Numbered from the stretch's first letter, positions 9,468-18,977 are shown. The stretch is DNA of 57,864 bases from an uncultured Rhodospirillales bacterium (GCA_903856295.1 CAIOBP010000120.1:1-57864), one strand, 5' to 3'. Numbers and translations: made by a program. Notes: a model not told the origin generated them from the sequence alone.

Positions 9468-10204
9468 GCGGATGCGCTCTCGTTCTGATCCTGGGCGCGA
9501 CCTCGGATATCGCGCGCGCGGCTGCCCGGCGCTATGCCGCCTGCGGCCATGCGCTGATCCTGGTTGCCCGCGATGCCACCCGGCTGGAGGATGACGCCGC
9601 AGATCTGCGTTTGCGGTTCGGGGGAGCGGTCGAGACCAGAGTGTGCGACCTGCTCGACGAGGCGAGCCGCGCGGCGCTGCTCGACAGCCTGTCCGTCCTG
9701 CCCGGGATCGTGCTGTGCGCCGTCGGCCTGCTGGGCGATCAGGCCGAGGCCGAGCGCGATCCGGCTCTTGCCGAGCGGATCATCGGCACCAACTTCACCG
9801 CTCCGGCGCTTGTTCTCGGCGAGCTTGCCAATCGCATGGCCGGGCGCGGCTCGGGGGTGCTGATCGGCATCAGTTCGGTCGCCGGGGAGCGCGGCCGGGC
9901 CAGCAATTACCTGTATGGTTCGGCCAAGGCCGGCTTCACGGCGTTTCTCTCGGGGCTGCGCGCCCGGATGGCCGGTCGGGGCGTCCGCGTCGTCACGGTC
10001 AAGCCGGGCTTCGTGCGCACCCGCATGACCGACGGCCTGAACCTGCCGGCGCCGTTGACCGCCGGGCCCGAGGAGGTTACGGCCGCGATTCTCGATGCCG
10101 GGCGGCGGGGCGTGGACGTGGTGTATGTCCGGCCGGTCTGGCGCCTGATCATGCTGGTGATCCGGATGCTGCCGGAGGCGGTTTTCAAGCGGGTGAAACT
10201 CTGA
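9464..10204 (+). CDS. SDR-family reductase, DprE2-like
   Basis: A 246-residue short-chain dehydrogenase with the nucleotide motif GATSDIARAAA near residue 10, SSVAGERGR, and catalytic YGSAK (YxxxK). The order after a DprE1-like gene and the GATSDIA motif fit DprE2, which reduces the 2-keto intermediate to polyprenyl-phosphoryl arabinose. ATG 9464 is preceded by a good GGAGG ribosome site and overlaps the DprE1 stop. The stop overlaps the methyltransferase start by one base (TGATG). Confidence 0.85.
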   Translation: MSGCALVLILGATSDIARAAARRYAACGHALILVARDATRLEDDAADLRLRFGGAVETRVCDLLDEASRAALLDSLSVLPGIVLCAVGLLGDQAEAERDPALAERIIGTNFTAPALVLGELANRMAGRGSGVLIGISSVAGERGRASNYLYGSAKAGFTAFLSGLRARMAGRGVRVVTVKPGFVRTRMTDGLNLPAPLTAGPEEVTAAILDAGRRGVDVVYVRPVWRLIMLVIRMLPEAVFKRVKL

Positions 10205-10968
10205 TGGCCGACGCGAACACCGACGGAGGGGCGGGAGTGCTGCGGCGGTTGCGCGTCGCGGCCAGAAGCCGGGTCAGGCGGCACCGGCGGTTATATGGTT
10301 TGGTGCGGCTGCTCAAATATGGCCCCTATCGCGGCTTCACCGATGACCGGGCGCGGCGGGCGCTGCTGGAGCGGGCGGAGCGGGAGGGCTGGCGCGTGCT
10401 CTATCTGGGCAGCGGCGGCCGGCGCCAGCCGGGGATGGTCAATCTCGATATCACCTGGGAAACCGGTCCCGATGTGGTCGGCGACGGCTTCCGGCTGCCC
10501 TTCGCCGAGGGCACCTTCGACGCCATCTTTTGCGAGGCGGTGATCGAGCATGTGGCCGATCCCGAGCGGTTTTTGGCGCTGGCCTCGCGAGTGCTCAAGC
10601 CCGGCGGCGTCTGGTATCTCGAGGCGCCCCTGCTGCAACCCTGGCACGGCGGCAGCGATTTCCAGCGCTGGACCCTCGAGGGGTTTCGGGATGCCTTGCG
10701 GCGCGCCGGGCTGGTTCCGCTCGGGGCCGGCATCCATATGGGGCCGGGGTTCGGCCTGATGTGGATCGTGCGGGAGTGGCTGGCGCTGCTGTTGTCCGGC
10801 GGTTTCGGGCCGGTGCGGGCGGTGTTGCGCTGGGGGCTGGGCTTCGCGCTCAGTCCGCTGTTGTTGCTCGATCCGGTTCTGATGGCTCTGCCCGCCTCGG
10901 CCGAGCTGGCTTGCGCCAACTGGCACATCGCCCGCAGGCCGCCGGCCGGCGATGGCGAGGCGCCGTGA
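10204..10968 (+). CDS. class I SAM-dependent methyltransferase
   Basis: A 254-residue protein. VLYLGSGGRRQPGMVNLDI is motif I (SAM-binding loop), FDAIFCEAVIEHVADP is motif II with the EHV typical of Methyltransf_11, and LKPGGVWYLEAPL is motif III. The C-terminal 90 residues are hydrophobic and may lie on or in the membrane. Position between the arabinose-donor genes and the flippase suggests methylation of a sugar or lipid-linked intermediate. The substrate is unknown. Confidence 0.85.
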   Translation: MADANTDGGAGVLRRLRVAARSRVRRHRRLYGLVRLLKYGPYRGFTDDRARRALLERAEREGWRVLYLGSGGRRQPGMVNLDITWETGPDVVGDGFRLPFAEGTFDAIFCEAVIEHVADPERFLALASRVLKPGGVWYLEAPLLQPWHGGSDFQRWTLEGFRDALRRAGLVPLGAGIHMGPGFGLMWIVREWLALLLSGGFGPVRAVLRWGLGFALSPLLLLDPVLMALPASAELACANWHIARRPPAGDGEAP

Positions 10969-12284
10969 GCACCCGGCGCGAAACGCTGCTGGCGCAACTG
11001 CTCGGCACCGGCGGCGGCGAGGTGGCCAGCCGGCTGGCCCAGCTCGGCACCGTCGCCCTGGCCGGCTGGATGCTCGGGGTGGAGGGGCTGGGGCTGATCG
11101 GCATCGCCTGGTCGTTGACCACCATCGCCCAGGCCTTGATTCAGGGCGGTCCCGAAATGGCGGGTATTCCGCTGTTAGCGCTGGCTTCCGGCGATACCGA
11201 CCGATCGCAGGCGTCGGCGCCCGGCGTGATTGCCGAGGTGACGCGGCTCAAGCTCTATCTGGCGCTGGCGGCGGCGCCGCTGCTGGTGCTGGCCGGGCTG
11301 GTTCTCGGTCATGGCGACCGGGCGGCCATGCTCCAGCTGGTGGCGCAGATCTGCGCCATGATTGTGGTGACCCTCGGTTATGCCTGGGCGCTGCGCGGGC
11401 TGTTGCGCGCGGTCGAACAGGGGGTGATCCGGACTCTTCAGGCCGTGACGGCGCTGGCCCTGCTCTGGCCGTTGCTGATGGTCTGGCCGTCGCCGCTGGC
11501 GGTGCCGGTGACCGAGGCGGTGGCGGCGTTGCTGGCGCTGGGGCTGGCGCGCCATCGTTTGGACTCCCTTGCCCGCTCGGCCGAGGCCACGCGCTCGGGG
11601 GTGCGGCGGCTGGTCGGTCCGGCGCTGCGCCTGGGGCTGGCCGGGTTGCTGTCCACCTTCGGCTGGCTGGTGCCGATCCTGGCGGCGGCGCGCTGGGCGC
11701 CGATCGAGCAGGTCAGTTATCTGACCGGGACCATGCGCCTGATTCTCGGCATTCTCGGGGTGATTCAGATCGCTTTGCAGGCGCTTTATCCGGCTTTGGC
11801 CCATATTCACGCCCAGTATCCCGGGCGTGGTCGCGCCGCGACGCTCTCTCTCGTCCTATTTGCCCCGGCGGTGACCATGATTGGGCTGATTCCGCTGATG
11901 ATCGGCGCCGAATGGCTGGTGCCGGCGCTGCTGGGGCCGGAATTCGTCGCGGCGGGGCCGCTGTTTCAGGCGCTGCTGCCGGTGCTGATTCCGGTGGCGC
12001 TGTCGTCGCCGGTTTCCTACGCGCTGATGGCGCGCGGCGAGACCTCGACCGTTTTGTCTCTCCATGTGCTGACCACGACCACGACGACGATTGGCTGTGT
12101 CCTGGCCTTCTGGATAGCGCCCTCGGCGTGGAGTGTGCTGGTGCTGCATCCGCTGATCTGGGGGCAGGCCGTGGTGACCTTGGTTGCCGGCTGGCGCTGC
12201 GGTGCCATCGGCCGGCCGTTCGGCGGCTGGCGGGTGTTGGCGGATTTCGGCTTGTTCGCCCGGCTGATCCGGGGTGACCGGTGA
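10965..12284 (+). CDS. Wzx-type polysaccharide flippase
   Basis: A 439-residue protein with about 12-14 membrane segments, matching the MOP/PST (Wzx) family that moves undecaprenyl-linked repeat units across the inner membrane. It starts at a GTG overlapping the methyltransferase stop (GTGA). The EVASRLAQLGTVALAGWMLG start and GLIGIAWSLTTIAQALIQGG segment are typical of the family. It ends exactly where the convergent GT9 gene ends: the two stops form TGATCA with no spacer. Confidence 0.85.
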   Translation: MSTRRETLLAQLLGTGGGEVASRLAQLGTVALAGWMLGVEGLGLIGIAWSLTTIAQALIQGGPEMAGIPLLALASGDTDRSQASAPGVIAEVTRLKLYLALAAAPLLVLAGLVLGHGDRAAMLQLVAQICAMIVVTLGYAWALRGLLRAVEQGVIRTLQAVTALALLWPLLMVWPSPLAVPVTEAVAALLALGLARHRLDSLARSAEATRSGVRRLVGPALRLGLAGLLSTFGWLVPILAAARWAPIEQVSYLTGTMRLILGILGVIQIALQALYPALAHIHAQYPGRGRAATLSLVLFAPAVTMIGLIPLMIGAEWLVPALLGPEFVAAGPLFQALLPVLIPVALSSPVSYALMARGETSTVLSLHVLTTTTTTIGCVLAFWIAPSAWSVLVLHPLIWGQAVVTLVAGWRCGAIGRPFGGWRVLADFGLFARLIRGDR

Positions 12285-13487
12285 TCAGGGAAACGTCCTG
12301 CCGCCGTTCTCGCTTTCTATGGCGCGGACAACCGTGTCCCAGACCTGATCGACGCTCACGCCCGCGATGCAGGGGGCGCAGGCATCGGACAGCCACCGGT
12401 AGCGGCAGACCCAGTTGCAGCCGAAGCAGGGCATGACCCGGCTCACCACCTCCGGTGGCCTGGGGTCGGTCAGGCGCGAGCCGGGGTAGGGCAGGAAGCG
12501 GCCGTAATGGCCGCCGCCGAGGATGCAGACGCAGGGCGTTCCCTGTGCCGCCGCGAGATGAACGGCCCCGGTGTCGTTGCAAATCACCAGAGCGGCATCG
12601 GCGATGATCCCGGTCAGCTGCTCGAGGCTGGTGCGTCCGGTGAGATCGAGAAGCGGCGCCCCGGTGCCGGCGCCGATCTCTGCGGCCAGTCCGGCTTCGC
12701 CTCGCCCGCCGCAGATCACGCCGGTCAGGCCGGTGGCGCGATGGAGGCGGCTCGCCACCGCGGCGAAGTTGGCCGCCGGCCAGCGGCGAATCTCGCGACG
12801 GGCGCCGGGGACCAGGACATAATAGCGCTCGGGTAGGGACGCGGCCGTCAGCGGCGCCCGGGGGAGCGGCAGACGATCCAGGCGCGTCGCCGGAATGCCC
12901 AGCAGATCAAGCAGGCCTTCGTTGCGCCGGAGTTCATGGCCTTTCGGCTCTGGCGGGGTCAGCAACTCGGTATAGACCCGGTTGCCCAGCCATTGCTCCA
13001 GACGGGTGGTGTTGGAGCGGTCGCCGGTCCAGCCGATCCGCCGCGCGGCGCCGCTGAAGCGGACGATGGCGTCGCCGGTGAACAACTCTCGCGACCACAC
13101 CGGATGCAGCACCTCGGCGGCGCGCAGCCGCCGCACCCGGTTCAGAAAGCGGATGCGGTAGAGCGGATCGAGCAGGAAGGCGCGGCGGCGCAGGGGCCAA
13201 ACCTCGTCGAAGAGTCCGGTTCGGTACAGCCAGTCCGCGTGACCGGCGCTGGCCACCATCACGATGCGAAAACCGCGTGCCCGCCAGGCTTCGGTGATCC
13301 GGACCGCCGAGGGCAGCCAGAGCACCGCGTCGCCGATCTGATCGGGCCGGACCAGCAGCAGCGGCGGCGCCGTCGCCGTCGCCGTTGTCGCTCCGGTCGG
13401 TTTGCGGAACACGAACGGCAGCCACAGACTGTCGACCAGCCAGGCGGCCAGCGATAGCAGAGCGGTCATCGCCACGCGCAGCGACAT
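12285..13487 (-). CDS. glycosyltransferase family 9 (heptosyltransferase-like)
   Basis: A 400-residue protein. RPDQIGDAVLWLPSAVRI is the N-terminal GT9 motif, VLVPGARREIRRWPAANF matches the KxWP region, and LVICNDTGAVHLAAAQGTP is the family's sugar-nucleotide-binding NDTGxxHxAAA segment. A C-terminal cysteine cluster (MPCFGCNWVCRY and ACAPCI) is present, as in many cluster-associated GT9 proteins. It is the last gene of a minus-strand operon starting at the outer-membrane barrel gene. The sugar it adds cannot be predicted. Confidence 0.9.
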   Translation of the reverse strand: MSLRVAMTALLSLAAWLVDSLWLPFVFRKPTGATTATATAPPLLLVRPDQIGDAVLWLPSAVRITEAWRARGFRIVMVASAGHADWLYRTGLFDEVWPLRRRAFLLDPLYRIRFLNRVRRLRAAEVLHPVWSRELFTGDAIVRFSGAARRIGWTGDRSNTTRLEQWLGNRVYTELLTPPEPKGHELRRNEGLLDLLGIPATRLDRLPLPRAPLTAASLPERYYVLVPGARREIRRWPAANFAAVASRLHRATGLTGVICGGRGEAGLAAEIGAGTGAPLLDLTGRTSLEQLTGIIADAALVICNDTGAVHLAAAQGTPCVCILGGGHYGRFLPYPGSRLTDPRPPEVVSRVMPCFGCNWVCRYRWLSDACAPCIAGVSVDQVWDTVVRAIESENGGRTFP

Positions 13488-13496
13488 GGCGGAGCC

Positions 13497-14519
13497 TTAC
13501 TCTGTTCCCGCCCCGGTCAGGGCGGATGCCGGCGGGTGAGGTGGGTAGGGGAAGCGGATGCCCCGTCGCCCCCACAGGACTTCACGCCACGCGCCCAGGG
13601 ATTTGGCGAAATAGGCCCGGATCAGCACCGCCCGCTGGGCGCCGAACAGGCTGGCGATCCCGACCAGCGCGGCCAGGATGGGGAGAGCGGCCAGGATGAC
13701 GGCGGTTTCGCGGCCCAGGGCGGGCTTGCTTCGCAGCCGCGCCAGCCGCACCCTCAAGCGCCCGTCGCGTTCGAACTTGGCGATCATCCAGCCCGGAGTC
13801 AGGCGATCGGCATGGACCCGGTGATACACCCGGACGGCGGCCGGGCGAATGACCCGGAAGCCGGCGTGCTCGTAGATATGGCACAGGTCGGTGTCCTCGC
13901 CGCCGACCGGAGACTGGCCGCTGATCGCACCGCCGCCGACGCCCAATTCGACTTGCCGGCGTTCCGGGCTGAGGAAATAGTCGAGGCAGGGATGGCGGCG
14001 CAGCGCCAGACACGCGCCCGGCGGATAGGCCGGATAGGCGCAGATCTCCATGGTGTCCCGGACCGGCAGATCGGGCAATTCGTTGCGCAGCCGGGGGGAA
14101 AACCAGTCCGGCAGCGGGCCGTCGTGCAGGCCGAGAATCGCCGCGCCGACTACGCCCACGGCGGGATCGGTGAACGCGGCCAGCACCGCCTCGAGAAAAT
14201 CCGGCGCTGGCACGACGTCGTCGTCGATGAATATCAGGATGTCGGCGCGGGCGAGCCGGATCGCCGCCACCCGGGCGTGGTAGAGCCCCGGTTGCGGCTC
14301 GGTGATCATCATCAGCCGGGGATTGCCATCGGCCCGTCGGGACAGATAAGCCCCGGTGCCGTCGCGCGAGCCGTTGTCGACCACCAGCAGCCGCACATCG
14401 GCGCGATCATCGATCGCCGTCTCCAGGGCCGCCAGCGTTCCGGTCAGCATCGGCAGCCGGTCGCGGGTGCAGATGGCGATATCGACGGTGGGGGCAGGAG
14501 GGAGGGCAGGGGTCGCCAT
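13497..14519 (-). CDS. glycosyltransferase family 2
   Basis: A 340-residue GT-A enzyme. VDIAICTRDRLPML is the N-terminal strand, LLVVDNGSRDGTGAYL the nucleotide-sugar site, and ILIFIDDDVVPAPDFLEAVL the metal-binding DDD motif. The SGQSPVGGEDTDLCH segment carries the ED catalytic base motif. A C-terminal hydrophobic stretch (about residues 275-300) may anchor it to the membrane. ATG 14519 was preferred; a GTG at 14537 would add six residues. It lies 9 nt upstream of the GT9 start. Confidence 0.9.
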   Translation of the reverse strand: MATPALPPAPTVDIAICTRDRLPMLTGTLAALETAIDDRADVRLLVVDNGSRDGTGAYLSRRADGNPRLMMITEPQPGLYHARVAAIRLARADILIFIDDDVVPAPDFLEAVLAAFTDPAVGVVGAAILGLHDGPLPDWFSPRLRNELPDLPVRDTMEICAYPAYPPGACLALRRHPCLDYFLSPERRQVELGVGGGAISGQSPVGGEDTDLCHIYEHAGFRVIRPAAVRVYHRVHADRLTPGWMIAKFERDGRLRVRLARLRSKPALGRETAVILAALPILAALVGIASLFGAQRAVLIRAYFAKSLGAWREVLWGRRGIRFPYPPHPPASALTGAGTE

Positions 14520-14540
14520 CGGACGGGAGCCTCGCACGGA

Positions 14541-15248
14541 TCAGCGCCCGTTCCCATGCAGGCGTTGGAATTGCGCCAGATCAAACTCGGCCAGCTCGGC
14601 CAGCGCCTCGCGGACCAAAGAGCCGGTGACCGGCCGGTTGCTCAACTCGGCAACGAAATCCGGTTTGATCACCCAGGTCAAGCGAATCTGCCGCTTCAGC
14701 AGGGCGCGGGTTTCGGCATCCAGCGCCGGCAGCAGCCTCAGGCCCAGTTCGATCCGCGGCGCCATCAGGGCCGGCGAGAACGAGCCCGAGAGCATCGACA
14801 TCCGCAGGGCCGCCGCGGCGCCCTCGCGGTTGCCCCGCCGTTCGCGGGAATTGGCGAGGCGCGACCAGACATTCGGCTGACCGGGAGCCACGGCGAGCGC
14901 CGAAATCGCGGCCATTTCGGCGGCCTCGCGCATTTTCGTCCGTTCGGCCGCTGTCGTCGTCATGGTCGCTTGTTGCAGCAGCAGCAGGCCACGGTCGCCC
15001 TCCTGCTCGCCGTCCCGGACCCAGGCGGCGGCGGCGGCGATATCGGCCGCCGCGCCGGCCAGAGTCGCCGGAGCGACCTTGGCCTCCGCGTAGACGTCCC
15101 ACACCACCGTCCGCGACTCCAGGGACAGCAACGCCGCGACCAGCCGGGGCGCACCCAGCGTCAGCAGCAGACAGCCCAGGGCCGCGGCGACGACGGCGAT
15201 GCCCCAGTTGGGTGGCGGCGCGGTGTGTGCCGACGGGTCATTCGCCAT
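14541..15248 (-). CDS. membrane-anchored protein of unknown function in EPS operon
   Basis: A 235-residue protein with a single N-terminal membrane segment (IAVVAAALGCLLLTLGAP, about residues 16-33) and an Ala-rich helical, TPR-like body containing PGQPNVWSRLANSRERRG near the middle. Its start overlaps the stop of the tyrosine autokinase gene by 11 nt, so the two are co-translated. Position and size recall small accessory proteins of exopolysaccharide operons (VpsP-like), but no diagnostic motif was recognised. A longer in-frame start at 15341 would run deep into the kinase gene and is unlikely. Confidence 0.7.
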   Translation of the reverse strand: MANDPSAHTAPPPNWGIAVVAAALGCLLLTLGAPRLVAALLSLESRTVVWDVYAEAKVAPATLAGAAADIAAAAAWVRDGEQEGDRGLLLLQQATMTTTAAERTKMREAAEMAAISALAVAPGQPNVWSRLANSRERRGNREGAAAALRMSMLSGSFSPALMAPRIELGLRLLPALDAETRALLKRQIRLTWVIKPDFVAELSNRPVTGSLVREALAELAEFDLAQFQRLHGNGR

Positions 15249-17478
15249 AGTAGTCCCGGTAACGGCCGTAATATTGTCCATAATCGCGGTAGCCGTAGCG
15301 GCTGTGCTTGCGCTGGTCAACCTGGGACAGGACCACGCCATACAGATTTCCGCCCGCGCCGCGCAGCAGCTTGATGCCGTTCCGCACGGCGTCGCGGGCG
15401 GTGGCGTTCCACTTCACCAGATAGATCACCCGGTCGACCAGGCGTGCCAGGACGCGGGTGTCCGAGACCGCCAGCACCGGCGGTGAATCAATGATGATCC
15501 GGTCGTAGCGGCTGATCAGGTCGGCGAGCAACGGCCGGATCTGGGGTTCCTGGAGAACCTCGGTCAGGTTGGCGTGACGCCCGGCCGGCAGGAAATCGAG
15601 CGTGCCGCTGACCTGCCGCTGGACCGCCTCGTCGAATCTCAGGTCTCCGGACAGGACCTGGGCCAGCCCGCGCTCGCCCTCGACCCCCAGGGTGACATGC
15701 AGGCGCGGCCGGTAGACGTCGCTGTCGATCAGCAGCACCCGCTCCTCGGACTTCGAAAACATGAGGGCGAGGCAGAGGGAAACGAAGGTCTTGCCCTCCT
15801 TGGGTTCCGAGGAGGTCACCAGGATGATCCGCCCGGGATCCGAGGCGTCGCCGGTGAGCAGCGCCGTGCGCAGGCTGCGCACGCCGTCGGCGAGAACCGA
15901 GCGCGGTTGCTGCAGCACGACGTCGACCGGCCGGTCGCCTTGGCCGCGATGGATCGGCACCACGGCCAGCATCGGCAGGCCCGTCAGTTCCTCCGCCTCG
16001 TCGGCGGAGCGCACGGCGTTGTCGATGCGGTCGAGCAGGAAGACCAGCAGCAGTCCAAGCGCCAGCGAAACCAGCGTCACCACCAGCAAGATCTTGTGGG
16101 TTTTGGGAAACGAGGGCGAGACCGGAATGCTGGCCGAGGAGACGACGCGGGCATTGGCCCGGCGCATGTGCCCCTGTTCGGCCTCGTGCTTGAAGCGGGA
16201 GAGGAAGGTCTCGTACAGGCTCTTGCTCGCCTCGGCTTGCCGCTCCAGTTCGCGCAGGCGGACGGTGACCTCGCCGGCGGTATTGCTCTGGGTGCGCAGG
16301 TGATCCAGTTCTTTTTCCAGGGTTCGCGCCCCGGCGGCGGCGATTTCGACATCGCTGGAGAACGAGGCGCCGATCTTGCTGATTTCCGACGCGATCTTGC
16401 CGCGCAGATCGGAAAGGTCGGCCTGCAAGCCGACGATGCGCGGGTGGCGGGCGCCGTAGGTTTTCATCGCCTCGGACAGTTCGCGCGACTTGAGCGATTC
16501 CTGCTCGCGCAGCCGCTGGATCAGCGGCGATTGCAGGACGTCGGACGAGGCGTCGAAGCCGCCGCGCGCCTGGGAGACGGTGCGGATCTGCGCCAACCGG
16601 GCCTGCTTTTGCGCGAGATCGGCCCGGGCGATCACCAGACGCGAGTTCAGTTCGGACAATTGCTGGTCGCCGATGGTGGTTTGGCGGCCGTTGGTATTCC
16701 GGAGATCGTGCTCGGAGCGGAAGCGCTCCACCGCGTTTTCCGCGTTCGCCAAGTCCTTTTGCAAGACTTCCAGGCGGCCGCCGAGCCAATCCGAGATTTG
16801 GTGCGCCTCCTCGAAGCTGGCTTCCAGCCGGTCGAGGACATACAGTTCGGCGAAGCTGTTCGCGACCTGTGCCGCCTTCTCGGGGTCATGGGAACTGAAC
16901 TGGATCGAGATGACATAGGAGCGGCGCTGCGCGGCCACCCTCAGGTTGCTCACGACGGCGTTGGCGATGGCGTCGCGTTCGATGGTTTCCCGCGCGGCCG
17001 GACTCAGGGCCTGAATCAGGTCGCTCTTCGCGCCCCCCGAGCGGGGAAGCCACGACAGCGGGTTGAGCGAGGCGAAAAAGACATCGATCGCCTTGGGCTT
17101 CGCCAATCTGGGATTGAATTCCGGGTCTTCGTCCAAGCGGAGCTTGGTGACGACCCGGCGCGCGAGCGTCTGCGAGCCGATCAACTCGACCTCGGTGGCC
17201 ATGACGCTTTCATTGAGCATCGCGCGCATGCCGCCGGGCGCGCGCTCGGACAGGACATCGTTGGTTTCCGCGGCCTGGACCATCACCTTGGCCTCGGCGG
17301 TATAGGCCGGCGTCGCCTGTTGCAGGAACAGGGTGGTCGGCACCACCCCGATCATGACACAGGCGAGGACGAGATACCGGCTGCGCCAGACCACGCGCCA
17401 TGCCCAGCGGGCGCTTCGCTGCTGGTCGGCGAAAGAGCCTGCGGCAGGCGGCGGAGAAGGCACCGTGAGTTCAGCCAT
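15238..17478 (-). CDS. Wzc/ExoP-type polysaccharide co-polymerase and tyrosine autokinase
   Basis: A 746-residue inner-membrane protein. N-terminal Wzz domain after the first membrane segment (about residues 30-50), a long coiled-coil periplasmic region (about 200-420), a second membrane segment (about 455-480), then a cytoplasmic BY-kinase. Walker A is SSEPKEGKTF, Walker A' is VLLIDSDVYRP and Walker B is IIIDSPPVLAVSD. The C-terminus is a tyrosine cluster (YGYRDYGQYYGRYRDYYGE), the usual autophosphorylation tail. Such proteins control chain length and export together with a Wza partner; a Wza-type gene lies 2.5 kb away on the other strand. Confidence 0.95.
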   Translation of the reverse strand: MAELTVPSPPPAAGSFADQQRSARWAWRVVWRSRYLVLACVMIGVVPTTLFLQQATPAYTAEAKVMVQAAETNDVLSERAPGGMRAMLNESVMATEVELIGSQTLARRVVTKLRLDEDPEFNPRLAKPKAIDVFFASLNPLSWLPRSGGAKSDLIQALSPAARETIERDAIANAVVSNLRVAAQRRSYVISIQFSSHDPEKAAQVANSFAELYVLDRLEASFEEAHQISDWLGGRLEVLQKDLANAENAVERFRSEHDLRNTNGRQTTIGDQQLSELNSRLVIARADLAQKQARLAQIRTVSQARGGFDASSDVLQSPLIQRLREQESLKSRELSEAMKTYGARHPRIVGLQADLSDLRGKIASEISKIGASFSSDVEIAAAGARTLEKELDHLRTQSNTAGEVTVRLRELERQAEASKSLYETFLSRFKHEAEQGHMRRANARVVSSASIPVSPSFPKTHKILLVVTLVSLALGLLLVFLLDRIDNAVRSADEAEELTGLPMLAVVPIHRGQGDRPVDVVLQQPRSVLADGVRSLRTALLTGDASDPGRIILVTSSEPKEGKTFVSLCLALMFSKSEERVLLIDSDVYRPRLHVTLGVEGERGLAQVLSGDLRFDEAVQRQVSGTLDFLPAGRHANLTEVLQEPQIRPLLADLISRYDRIIIDSPPVLAVSDTRVLARLVDRVIYLVKWNATARDAVRNGIKLLRGAGGNLYGVVLSQVDQRKHSRYGYRDYGQYYGRYRDYYGE

Positions 17479-17531
17479 CGGTTCAGGCAGGCTTTCCTGA
17501 TGTTGACCAGAGAGGGGAGGGCGAGGCAGGC

Positions 17532-18977
17532 TCAGTACTGAACGCCAATCCTCAGCATGACCGTCGTCTGATCATAACTGGCCAGGGCGGCCTCCGAGGC
17601 TTTCGTCTTATAACCGATCTCGCCGCCGACAAAAAGCTGGGGGGTGAACGCATAGATTGCCTTCCCTTTTACTTCGTAGGTCATGGCATTCTGATTTTCA
17701 ACCCCGGAGAGCTGGTCGTAAGCCACGCTGCCGAATCCGGTCAGGACGACGTTGCGCCGCAGTTCGTGACGCACGGTCACCGTCGCGGCATTGTGGACAA
17801 GAGCGGACGCCTGGGCGGTGGTGGTGTCGGAAACCGTGCGCGAGAAGGACGGCACGACGAGCGTCAGCTTATCCGGGGTCCAATTGAAGGTCGCACGTAC
17901 GGACAGGCCCTCGGGATCGGTGAGGCGCGAGTCCTTGAATTCCTGATGGAAGTATCCGAGCAGAAAATCTCCGCGGATAAGCTGGCTGATATCAACCCCG
18001 ACGCCGGTTTCAACCCGGTATCCCGAACTGTTGCGGTCAAAGCCGGCCCGGTCCAGCTTTGAATCGAAGTAATGTTTGTTTTCGGACAGCTCGATCACCG
18101 CGGCATATCCCGGTGCCATCTCGTAGCTGGCGCGTTCCCGCGCGGTCAATTCCCAGCGGTTGCGGTCGGTGTTGATGACCGGCGCGCCGTTCGCCGTCGC
18201 GACATTGTCGAAGCTCAGGCGGTCGGATTCGAACTCGCCCTGGAAGGTGTAGCGGTTCCTCTGGTGCTTGAATTTGAGGGTGTTGAGCACGCCCTGGGTC
18301 GGGGTCGGCGCCACGCCATGGGCATCGTCGGGGCTGCCGCGATCTTCGTGACGGGCATAAACCTCGGTGGAAAAGCTGGCCTGGGTGTTGCTGTTGAAGT
18401 CGTAGCGGCCGTCAAGGTCGGCTTGAATCTCGGTCCGGTCATCGCTGGTGTAGGTCGCGAAAAGATATTGTTCGGCCTGTAGGGAAAAATTAAGCTCGTG
18501 TTCTTTGAAGCGGGAGCGCAGCTTCATCGATGGCCGAATCGTGGTGATGCTGTCGCTCTTGGTGTCGACTTCCGTGGCGTAGACGTTCGAGCTGAATGTT
18601 TCGTCGACCTCGATCTTGGGCAGGAACAGGAAGCTGCCCAGCTCGATCCCTTTCGGCTGGTAACTCTCGTTGACCCGCTCCGAGTCGGATTTTGCGTGGG
18701 CGGCTTCATCCGGATTGACTTCAGCGGTGAGGGCGGCTCCCGAGCGGGTGCGGCGCGGGTCTCCCCCGGCCTCGCTGGCGCCGCGCACATCGGCGAACGC
18801 GGCCTGGGCCAGCGCCAACAGGACGATCGCCGCCGCCGAGGCCGTGGAGCCACGGGACAGCGCTTGAACGATAAACCATAATCCAGGGTCCTGGGGTCGG
18901 CGCTCGCCTGGATCACGATGGGAGGGCATTGCCATGCTCGCAGTTGGTGACGCAAAGTTCGAATGATTTATTAACAT
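17532..18977 (-). CDS. outer-membrane beta-barrel protein of EPS export (VpsM/BBP2-like)
   Basis: A 481-residue protein with an N-terminal export signal (AAIVLLALAQAAFA, cleavage before DVRG). Its remainder is rich in alternating polar/hydrophobic strands and ends in TTVMLRIGVQY, an aromatic C-terminal residue typical of barrel proteins. Such barrels head exopolysaccharide operons, where they probably serve as the outer-membrane pore or accessory channel. The first ATG (18977) has a Shine-Dalgarno-like GGAG too close to it; ATG 18935 is a good alternative. It is the first gene of the minus-strand EPS operon. Confidence 0.8.
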   Translation of the reverse strand: MLINHSNFASPTASMAMPSHRDPGERRPQDPGLWFIVQALSRGSTASAAAIVLLALAQAAFADVRGASEAGGDPRRTRSGAALTAEVNPDEAAHAKSDSERVNESYQPKGIELGSFLFLPKIEVDETFSSNVYATEVDTKSDSITTIRPSMKLRSRFKEHELNFSLQAEQYLFATYTSDDRTEIQADLDGRYDFNSNTQASFSTEVYARHEDRGSPDDAHGVAPTPTQGVLNTLKFKHQRNRYTFQGEFESDRLSFDNVATANGAPVINTDRNRWELTARERASYEMAPGYAAVIELSENKHYFDSKLDRAGFDRNSSGYRVETGVGVDISQLIRGDFLLGYFHQEFKDSRLTDPEGLSVRATFNWTPDKLTLVVPSFSRTVSDTTTAQASALVHNAATVTVRHELRRNVVLTGFGSVAYDQLSGVENQNAMTYEVKGKAIYAFTPQLFVGGEIGYKTKASEAALASYDQTTVMLRIGVQY

